Source: Porites lutea
Taxonomy: Eukaryota > Cnidaria > Anthozoa > Scleractinia > Poritidae
DNA length: 64,000 nt
Assembly: GCF_958299795.1 (NCBI RefSeq)
Contig: NC_133208.1
Span: forward strand, 30,716,095 to 30,780,094
Direction: 5' to 3'
Positions 55,201 to 64,000 of the stretch are shown here, in pieces. The stretch's first letter is position 1. Each line of letters starts with the position of its first letter. A program made the position numbers and the translations under genes. Below the pieces are notes generated by a model that ran no database searches, had not been told where the DNA came from, and was given only the letters and a program-made list of their open reading frames with translations.

Positions 55201-58200
55201 ATAGGCATCACAACCATTGATAAAACCATACAGATGAGGTCAGTCTTTGCATAATAATATTGATAATTTTGCATCTTTAGTGATTTTTATGGGTCAGGTA
55301 TGCAGGACACGGGTAAAGAAAATGCTATGTACATATACATATACATTGTACATGTACCTTACAAGTGCACAGTTGTCCAGTTGCCTGAGGGCTGTCACCT
55401 GTCCTGCCTATAGAAAGTATGTCGGTGATTTCTCTTTAGGTAGGAACAATGAGAAAGGGTGTGTAATCACAAGCTAGAGTAGAGTGGACAAAAAATTACA
55501 TTTTGATGTATTCATGCAGTCATGATACCTGCAAATACACCCACCTCTCATCACTCCCCATCAGTTTAAAAAAAACATGCAGTCCATTTAATTGATACAG
55601 GGTGCTTACCATAAGTTTTACTCAAACCATCCAATTAGAAGTCTTGTGCATAAACATTGACAGCAGTTAAATTTATAACCATGTTAAAGATAGACCAAGT
55701 GCAGCTAAATCAGCCGAAGAGTCAAGAAAGATCAGGGGCCTGTTTCTCGAAAGACCTGGGAATGTTTCGGGCTCGGAAATCTGTTTTGTGTTTGCCATGT
55801 TACCATTCGTGATCAAAGTTTCAATAATTTTGAAAATGATGCAATAAAACTATTAGTTAACAAAGCAGAATTGGCTGGTTTGTGTGATAGGAACTGTGTT
55901 AGCACTATTCAGCAGGTTTTGATTTCAAAATTTTCCTTCGGGCCCGGAAAATTTCCTGGTCTTTTGAGAAACAGGCCCCAGGTTATAATTAGTGTACATC
56001 AACTCTAAGGACTGAGTGGCTGACAGAATGTCCCAAATCATTTGGATTTCCTATATCAGAATTTCTTGTTCCCCCACGGCACTTGTACATGTAAGCATCC
56101 CGGAGTTAAATATATGTATGTGAATTGTATACAGAAACTCAACACGTGATAATTTAATGAATTTTATCAGGCTGTCAGTATTTCATTATTCTCTACTGGA
56201 TTTGGAGAGTCCATGGCAGAGACGACAGGCTGGGATAGCCCTTGGGCAGTGCGAGTTATTGGCCTTATTACAGCTCTTATCTTATTGGTTGTTGTCCTTG
56301 CTGGTGTCAAATGGGTTGTTAAACTTCAGCTTCTTCTGCTTGCGATTCTGATGCTTTCTGTGCTGGATTTCCTGGTTGGCACTTTTGCACACACAGACTA
56401 TTGTAAGTGAAAATATGCACTTTTTTAGTGTAAAATTATTATAACAAAGTTACAGTCCAGCTAATTTTTACTTCAGAGATTAGAAAGTCTTAGTCCATTA
56501 TACATACCTCTATTTTTCATTGAAAAACAAGCAAATTAACAAACTGAGCACAAGAACTGATGTGATTAAGGGCTGACTTGCTGCTATGCATTGGACAGTA
56601 TACGTACAGTATAATAATAGCCTCAGGGCTTTACTCTAGCAGTGCCCAGTAGCCCATAAGCTCAATCTCCACTCTGACTAATTTCTTGAGTCTTTGGACT
56701 GCTGACTCATTTCCCAAATAGCAGCTGGCAATCGAGCATCACTGTCCCTCAGTGCATAACTATAGTCTGTCTACAGGTGCCGCCCCCCCCCCCCCCCCAC
56801 CCTCCCCTCAGGAAAAAATCCTGGAGAGGGATGACGTCCTTCTCCCCAATTTTTTCTGAGGGGAGGGGGCGTCTGTACACAGACTACATAACTTTTGCTC
56901 TTGGGCAAATAGGAAATCTTAGGTTTTTGACAAAAATCATTTTTAGGCTGGGCACCTTGGATTTCAGAGTTTACAGCAGTAGGCTCCCTCCACTTTTTCG
57001 TAGAGCACAGTCTTAACAGGAGTCACTTGCGAACTCCTATCTTTTAACATGAAACTAAAAAAAATTACTTGTAATAGTAATTACAATTAGTAATTCATGT
57101 AATTCATGTACTCGTCATTTGGGCTGGGAATTTCTGAAATTTGATGGCTCACCAGCCACCCAGCTTCTGTATATGGTGCAGAAAAGAGGCACTTTCCTAG
57201 TACTAGAAAAACAAAAAAGGACATGCAGTGAGACCTCGTCCCTATGGAGGTTGCATGCAGTGAGTACAAATTTATTTAGATTTTATTTGCATCATATTCA
57301 CTGCCAATGTTTTTGTTTGTAGCTGCTGGCTTCACTGGCTACAGTGCAGAAAATATGGAGAAGAATTCACCACCCAAGTTCTCTGACGATCAAAATTTCT
57401 TTAGTGTGTTTGGCGTGTTCTTTCCAAGTGCCACAGGAGTGTTGGCTGGAATCAACATGAGTGGTGACTTGAAAGATCCGTCAAGTAACATTCCTGCTGG
57501 GACACTGGCCGCCCTGGGATTCAGGTCTGTCAGACATGTGGCAGGGTTTGTTTTTCCTTTCCCCAAATATATAATGTATCTCAAAGCACACTACATAGAG
57601 ACAGTGATAGTCAGTTCGTGCAGGCCTACCGACGTTTTAAGTCATTAAGTTTGATGCATGAATGTTTTATAGTTTTACATACCTAGTGTTCTTGGGTCTT
57701 GCTTTTTTGTCATAATTATGTAGTCTTTCGAGACCTGTCACTTTTGAGCAATTAGATAGCTGCGTTCATCATAAACAGCGAACGCAGAGTATTCAAAAAT
57801 CAATAGCCCGCTTGGTTTGCTCACTTTTACTCGGCGCCCGCTAGTGGCTTCGCCGCCAAAGTTTTCCGCAACCTTACACAAGTGAGCCTGCTTGCAGGCT
57901 AGTCTCACTTAGACTTTTGAACCCCATTGCGCATTTGCATGACTACCTGAAAAGCTGTGTCAAAAGTCAAAATTCACAAATTGAATGGAATCTAGTTCAA
58001 ACAAATAACTGCTAGGGAAGAGGAAATTTTGCTTGAGTAGTTGTATCGTGAGTTCATTTCGGTCAGATTTTGAGCACAAACGCTGCCACGTTAAATAGCC
58101 TCCAATTTCTTGCGAATTAGAGCGGTTTTCACTTGACTGTCGTAAAACCAAAACCAAAGCAAATACACTAGCCACCCAAAGGGCGTAGTAAAACCAACAC

Positions 58201-61200
58201 CAAACCAATTCCTCAATTACTTTCGACAGTCAAGTGAAAACCGCTCTAAGCACATTAAGGTCTTACCTACCGGCCTGTTACGCAGACTCTGTGCCGCGCC
58301 CAGTTACTTAGGGCAAGAGATACTTTTGGTAACTATTGATATTACTATCACCGCATTTTACCTTGTTTACGTGGTATGCCCTTGCATGTACACTTATGTC
58401 AGCTACATATTTACCAATATATATTTTTTTTGTTTACAGTGGAATGTTGTATATTCTCTTTGCCTTGCTGTTGGGAGCGGTTTGTAGTCGACATGCACTA
58501 CTCGCAGATTACATGATCGCATCCAAGGTTTCCTTGGTCGGTGTTCTGTTCTTGTTTGGATTGTACATCTCCTCTCTCTCTTCCTGCCTTGGAGCGCAAT
58601 ATGGAGCCCCAAGAGTCCTACAGTGTATCAGCAAAGAAAATGTGTTGCCCATCATAAAACCACTAGGCAAAGGGGTACGTATTCTTGGCTTGCAGCCACG
58701 TGACAAGGAGGCCATGTTGGTGACAAAAAAATACTAACCTTTTTTTCGTAAGTCAACTTGGCGGCGGTGACGTCAGCTGAAAACCAGGAATTGCCACATT
58801 CACTACATTTTTTTTTTCCGCTTTTTACCCTGCTCGTGGGTAACAACGATTCTTGTCTCGGCACAGTCAAGGCTCTAACCTTGACATCTTGTTACTTGCT
58901 AGATCTTCACATGTCCGTAATTGATTGTCAGTTTACACCTGTTACTTCGGAAACTATAAAATATTCCTTTTGCCTTCATGTCAATGTGATAAGTATGAAG
59001 TTCTAAAACTTCCTCTTACTCGGCGTGGTAAGGCCAATTTTTACGTGGTACATCAGGTGTAGGTCTGAATTTGAATTATGCACCCTCTATTACCTCTGTT
59101 GACCACTCGACACCACCTTGAATATCCTACTTGCTCCTGTCTAGCCTCGTGTCTAAGTCGGTAGGGCAACGGTAGATCTAACCCGGAGGGTGTTGGTTCG
59201 ATTCACACCGAGGACAAAATTTATTCTTTACCTTGCCGAATTGTCTCCTAATTCCCTCTATAAGGACGAACGCTAATTGAGGTTTATGGGTTTTCTAGCT
59301 AATTCTCTTTCCACCGTCAATAGTCTATACCATCATTTGTAACGTTAGACTTTGTTTGGTTTTAATTTCAGCATGGCCCAAACCAAGAACCATACTTGGC
59401 TTCCGTATGTGTAGCAATAATCGCGGCGGGCTTTATCATGATTGGCAACTTAAACGCCTTAGCTCCTATTGTTACTATGCCATTTCTACTAACATACGCT
59501 GCGATTGACTATGCGTACTTCAAGCTGGCCATGAGTTATGATATCAGAGAACAACAGAAACTGGCTGGTATGAATAAGCCGCCTGACTCCACCAAGACAG
59601 ATGAAACTAAGCTCATATCATATGAATCTAAGGTACATTTGAATACACATCAACTGGAGCTCATTGTCCTAGAGTATAGCTTGCTCGAATGTTAACAAAC
59701 ATTGAAAAACATGTGCAAAGGGTAATGACGTCATTACTAATGTCATCTCCGCCAATCAGCATTTCGCATTGACTTTTTCGATGCAGATATTCAAATTCTA
59801 GAGACATAGTTGCAAGCTCTCCTTCCATTTTTCCCGCCCCACCACCAAAGCGCCCCGGAGAGCTTGCTCGCAGGCTAATACCCAAGATTCGCGGGGCATA
59901 TATATTTTTTTCTGTCAATAAGTACTGTAGTTTGTGGCTAATGTATGATGACATATTTCTCCGAAAGCCTGGATTCCAGAGTCTCTGCTGCGTTCTTAGT
60001 GCGAACCTTCATGTAATTTGCCACTAACGGCGACGGAATTTTTCAAGCCACTGCCTTCAAATAGGTTACAGTACAGAAAACGAAACAATCTGGACCTCTT
60101 AGCAAATTCTCGCGTAATTTTTCGCCGATTGTAGAATTTAAGTAAAAAATTCTTTCTGTTAACTTTCTGTTAGGGTGATGGCAAGAAAACAAGCTATGGT
60201 AGTGGATCTTTCGAAAAACATGACTTCGGAAATGTGGAATTTAGTCAACTAGACAACACCGAGAAAGATGACTCCACAGAGAAGGAAAATTTAGATAAAG
60301 ACGAAGTGTTAGACAACACATCTCCACTGGATATGGATAATAAAAAACTAGAAACAAAACTAAACCTTGAAGATAAAGGCGAAGAACTAGACGAGGAAAG
60401 TACCAGAGATTCCACGCCGCTTTTAGAAAATGAGAGCAACCAGGTTAATATTAAAGAAGATAAACCTGTGGAAATAGATCATGGTACAGAAGCCCGCCGG
60501 AGGAAAAAAGGTAAGGGATTGCGTGCCTTTTTAAAATCGCCGCGTGAAAGAGGGAACACTAAAAGAGTGCTACCCCCGAGGGAGGCGAGACGGAGATCTT
60601 CTCCTCTCCTCGCACGCGTTGCTTGTTTAGCGCGGGAAATTTTTTGTCCTACTATATTTCTTGTGGTAAAAAAAATGTTAGAGGGCTTCCGGGAGACGGA
60701 AGAGGCGAAAGAAGCAGCCTTGATCTCGTATTCCAGTTTTCAATTGGCTGTCGTCATCCTCAGTAAATGAAGTCGACTTATCTATTACGTTTGTTCGAGT
60801 TTGGGTGCGTAGAAAGCACCCGTAAGGTCGAAACTGGGATTAATTTCTTTAAGGGAATTACTGCCTCTCAAACACCTCGTTCTGCCAGCGTACATGGCAG
60901 GCCTAGGGGAAGAGAAAGGTTGTTTTTCGTCCAATTTGGCGTGCGAGAGCGAGTGCATAACCACCATCCGTTGGCTAGCGGTTGATAAACTCCCCATGGT
61001 TTTTATTTCCATACGTGTTCGTGAACTGTCTAAAAGAACTGTGAACGGTGTAGGATATTATGGGTCTGTCATGATGAGGTGAACCTACAGGTTCAATCGC
61101 CTAGTATGCTCTTTAACAACTCACCCGTATTCTGAAATATTTGTATCTGTGTTCATTATAATTCAGAGCGGAAGAACGAGGATTATTATCACGAAGAGCA

Positions 61201-64000
61201 CCAAATCAAGTGGGAGATAGAGAAGCAGCCAACTTCCTTCTATTCGGACCTGTGTAACCGATGGGTATCTCTGGCTGGGGTGAGTTTCCATTTTCACGCC
61301 GCATTTAAAAAATAATGTGACCGAGTGGACAAGGATTAGCACCGAGTCGGTTAGTGAGCGCCTTCTATGGAGGACTTTCCGAGTTTCATTCCCAGATGGG
61401 ACCTCAAATCCTTCTTTCGACTTGACTTCTTTCCTCCCCGTGTAACTTAAAGTAGCTAGAAAATTCCCTTAAAACGGAACACTGTTAGAGAGAGGGGGGG
61501 TAAATTGATGGCACCGTCGGCCTCAGGTTTGTGAGTTTAAGGACTGCTACGAGTTACCAACTATATTATTATTGTATTCAAGAGAGAATGATGGAACAGA
61601 AAAGCATGGCTTGCACGGGTCCTGAAAGGTCCTTGAAAAAGCGTCATGTCCTTAAAAAGTCCTCTAAAATTGAAAAATTTTGGCATATCCTTGAAAGTCC
61701 TTGAATTTTCCACAAAAGTCCTGGAAAAAGTGTTTTGCGCAGAGGAAAGATTGAAAGGGCAGCAGTATGCAAATTTTCTTGGTGACCATGAAAGTGTGGT
61801 TTCATAGGATTTCAAAGTTCCCGGCATAGTTCATTTTCCGCTATTTGGAGTACACAAGGAACCGTGCCTACCTGGGGGAATCTATTGCAATAAGCAAACC
61901 CTCCTCTTTCTACGAATTTGAAAGGTCTTCATGTCATTCTACGTTAAAATAGAGGGAAAAGATGGCCTTGGAAAAATTATCTTAGTTACTGAAAAGTCCC
62001 TGATTTTTTTCCCTTAAAATTCTGTATGAACCATGAAAGGAACTCTTAGGGCGTTGGCCAGGATATGTGAATTTCACTAAAATTATTTTTATATAACTAA
62101 GCGAAAATCCAATTTCTTGGAAGTCCGCACATGTTAATCGATTGTTTGAAACGTCATCGAGCTACTGTCTCAAAGCAAACAATGCAGAATATTGTAATGG
62201 TTACACACCAAAAAGGGCATATTTTCTCATCATATTCTCTTGACAACACTGAATAAAATTTTGCGGACCTCCTCGGATACCAAGAGTGATTAATTTCAAT
62301 CGATTAATTGGTCTAAAATAACTTTGGTGAAACTCGCATATCCCAAAGGCTAGATCGGGTTCCTCTGTCCCATTATGTCCTCTTGGTGTATTATGATATT
62401 TTTGTTTGTACAATACAGGCCTTCGTTAGTCTACTGATAATGCTCCGTTGTAAATGGTGATTTGCACTTGCAAACCTGTCCGCAGCGTCGTGTACTTATA
62501 TTCAGTATGATATTTGTATTTTCATGTTGCAGACTTTCGCCAGTCTACTGATTATGTTCCTTATAAACTGGGGATATGCGCTTGCCAACATTTCTGTGGC
62601 GTTATTAGTGTATATATACATCGGTCAGACCAATCCTGGGCTATCAAAAGGTAGGATTTTTTTGTTCTACGTATTACATTTTAAGTCCATGGCACACCTG
62701 CTAATAACTCAATAGGTAAGGGTGGTATTTTAAGTTTCATATTGAAAGGTGACGGTGAATCTAGCTACATGAACTTTTTCGGAAATCTTTTATCAGCTCT
62801 CAGTAAAACTTCAGTTAAGTCTAAAGGTACAATAGTTATAGTACAGTACAGTAGTACATACATACATACATTGAGTTTTTCTTAAACTACGAAGGATGAA
62901 CGTTTATGCGTTCGCACATACGTTTTTACGAATTTATTTTATTTTTATTTTGTTTGATATGTATTTTTTTTTTGGTCTTGTACAACAGGTTGTGCCTCCG
63001 AATTTGTGTTCTCTAAGTGGGTGCAGTCTTTATGGGACAAGCTGACAAGGTTGGTAACCATTTTTGTTTACTCGATTTGCTCTCTGACGGGTTTGCCAAT
63101 TTGAATCTTAACAAATGTTTGCTAAAACGCCACAAAATCTTATGTAATCTGACGAGTCTTCCGTAAGTAAAAGAGATTTAGCTCAATGGTTGTTCTCCTT
63201 AGAAAAAAGGCGAAGCAAAAGGCAGAAACATGTCTCTGACTCTGTTCTTTTCCTGTGTCGCCCGTTCTCCGCATTCGTACGTGCTGCAGTTCGTTTCATC
63301 TTATCACTCTGTTTTAGCTGTTCAAGCTTTCTTTCTGAGGTGACCATTTTAACATTAATTCCATCACGAGGAATATGGGAGTTTTGTATGACCTTTATTC
63401 AAGTTTAAATAATACGCGTCGCAACTGTACAAATGAAAGTAACTGATTCGGATGAAGTATCCGAAGGGAAGAAATTGAAGCAATAAGGAAACCGTAGGAG
63501 ACGACTGTTAGCCTAAGGCGGCCGCCATGGCCATGAGGCACCAATTTCGCGAAGGAATAGTCACAGGGCCGACACTTGCTTACCCAGTCATACACCTTAG
63601 AGATTGAGTAACATGGAAGCTATTGCTATAACTATGGTCACGTAGCTTCTCTGCCTGTCTACCAAAATCTTGTGTGACATTTTCAGTGGCGGATCCAGAC
63701 CTTCAGATAAACGGGAAGGGGGTTGGGGGGGAGGGGGGAAGTCACCTAGACGCTAAGATAAAGGGGGACCCGGTCAAAAAAAAATTTTTGTCGGCCCTTC
63801 GGGCCTCAGTTTGGTCTCTAAAACAAGGCGGAGGCGGGGGGCGAGCCCCTCCCCTGGATCTGTCGCTGATTTTAACTGTTGTTATCAGCTTTCACACTAA
63901 AGTTTGTCTGTGCAATTGATACAAACAGGAAAGAGTCTACACAACAACAGATTGTAGTACCAATCAGCGGGATTCCATATCAGATGTCGACCTATCAGCT
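52278..64000 (+). CDS. SLC12A8: SLC12A8-like cation-chloride cotransporter family protein, 3' end beyond window
   Basis: This is a multi-pass amino acid/polyamine/cation-chloride superfamily transporter. Vertebrate SLC12A8 (CCC9) is atypical, and its substrate is debated (polyamines, or nicotinamide mononucleotide). Thirteen exons fit one frame: 52278-52445, 53893-53971, 54128-54195, 54920-55111, 56171-56402, 57323-57524, 58440-58674, 59372-59632, 60174-60510, 61167-61279, 62533-62650, 62989-63049 and 63929-64000, about 712 residues so far against about 714 in human as I recall. Hallmarks are [91 protein letters not shown] and the late [13 protein letters not shown]...YIYIG block. Exon 6 ends at a weak donor (GTCTGT) and exon 12 at GTTGGT. 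Exon 9 encodes a long, very acidic cytoplasmic loop. Confidence 0.93.
55736..55978. repeat. MITE with 3-bp CAG duplication in SLC12A8 intron 4
   Basis: GGGCCTGTTTCTCGAAAGAC and its inverted partner GTCTTTTGAGAAACAGGCCC bound 243 bases. CAG is duplicated at 55733-55735 and 55979-55981. This is consistent with a PIF/Harbinger-type nonautonomous element. Confidence 0.8.
58117..58249. repeat. Short mariner-like MITE in SLC12A8 intron 6
   Basis: TTAGAGCGGTTTTCACTTGA is mirrored exactly by TCAAGTGAAAACCGCTCTAA, with AAAACCAA-rich inner repeats. If TA belongs to the target, the duplication is TA, as in Tc1/mariner derivatives. Confidence 0.8.
59145..59225 (+). repeat. tRNA-derived SINE head, degraded
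   Basis: TCTAAGTCGGTAGGGC resembles a pol III A box, and about 35 bases later GGTTCGATTC is a perfect B box. The flanking arms do not fold into a complete tRNA, so this is a SINE remnant rather than a tRNA gene. It lies in SLC12A8 intron 7. Confidence 0.5.
61308..61480 (+). repeat. Second SINE-like remnant
   Basis: ACCGAGTCGGTTAGTGAGCG (A-box-like) and GAGTTTCATTCCC (a mutated B box) are followed by a body with CCCGTGTAACTTAAAGTAGC, a phrase I associate with anthozoan SINEs. It lies in intron 10 of the transporter. Confidence 0.45.
61600..62060. repeat. Interspersed repeat built on TCCTTGAAA
   Basis: Repeated phrases GGTCCTTGAAAAAG, ATCCTTGAAAGTCCTTGAAT and AGTCCTGGAAAAAG occur close together, and TGAAAAGTCCCTGATTTTTT closes the region. 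It resembles a common low-complexity interspersed repeat of cnidarian genomes; class unknown. Confidence 0.5.
62419..62500 (+). pseudogene. Decayed duplicate of SLC12A8 exon 11
   Basis: The sequence after an acceptor-like TACAG (62414-62418) aligns without gaps to the start of exon 11 at 62533; by hand 42 of the first 57 bases agree. GCC TTC GTT AGT CTA CTG ATA ATG parallels ACT TTC GCC AGT CTA CTG ATT ATG. An in-frame TGA at 62458-62460 replaces GGA, so it cannot serve as an alternative exon. It lies about 115 bases upstream of the real exon and is a tandem duplication that has drifted. Confidence 0.75.
63684..63868. repeat. hAT-like MITE, CAGTGGCGGATCCAG ends, 5-bp duplication
   Basis: The inverted ends CAGTGGCGGATCCAG and CTGGATCTGTCGCTG enclose a G-rich interior. 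ATTTT is duplicated at 63679-63683 and 63869-63873. It lies in the last visible SLC12A8 intron. The open frame running over it is not a gene. Confidence 0.8.

Noticed and set aside
60511-60770. Extension of the acidic exon into a longer ORF
   Set aside because: A GTAAGG donor at 60511 joins in phase to exon 10, whose sequence matches the family; the extension reads like intron.
63050-63059. Alternative donor GTAACC at 63054 for SLC12A8 exon 12
   Set aside because: The GTTGGT donor at 63050 puts the next exon in a frame reading STQQQIVVP, which parallels the remembered human SPQEQIILAP. The other frame does not.

Overview
The window is eukaryotic, AT-rich and intron-bearing, and is most likely from an anthozoan cnidarian, probably a stony coral. 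The evidence is a lineage-expanded cluster of intronless melatonin-receptor-like GPCRs, small-intron metazoan genes (a very-long-chain 3-hydroxyacyl-CoA dehydratase and an SLC12A8-type transporter), and a dense load of short inverted-repeat elements of kinds I associate with coral genomes. The species cannot be fixed from sequence alone.

Layout. 1-3793: most of a PIF/Harbinger DNA transposon with its two convergent genes, a Myb-like protein and a DDE transposase; its left end lies outside the window. 4278-14560: three diverged single-exon class A GPCRs on the plus strand, separated by AT-rich spacers with foldback elements and microsatellites. 16410-34965: a tandem array. It holds one receptor of type A (16410) and three near-identical receptors of type B (20926, 26687, 32382). 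The B copies alternate with two 5'-truncated receptor halves (22527, 28784), each followed by the same internally deleted LINE fragment. The repeat unit is about 5.7 kb, and its junctions look like products of unequal crossing-over. 36151-40124: a four-exon, four-TM protein resembling the MS4A/CD20 group. 40125-42936: a cluster of small DNA transposons. 42937-49840: a complete eight-exon HACD/PHS1 gene of the very-long-chain fatty acid elongation cycle. 52278-64000: an SLC12A8-like transporter with 13 recognisable exons, running off the right edge.

How the genes relate. The seven full receptors share one architecture: a very short N-terminus, an NRY motif at the end of TM3, an NPFIY motif in TM7 and a common second extracellular loop signature. 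They appear to be a local expansion kept active by duplication and gene conversion. The HACD and SLC12A8 genes are ordinary host genes, and nothing suggests they work with the receptors. Most of the remaining structure is transposable-element debris. In several cases target-site duplications, or empty sites in sister repeat units, let the insertions be delimited to the base.

All exon structures were assembled by hand from reading frame, splice consensus and remembered family sequence; no alignment or search was run.
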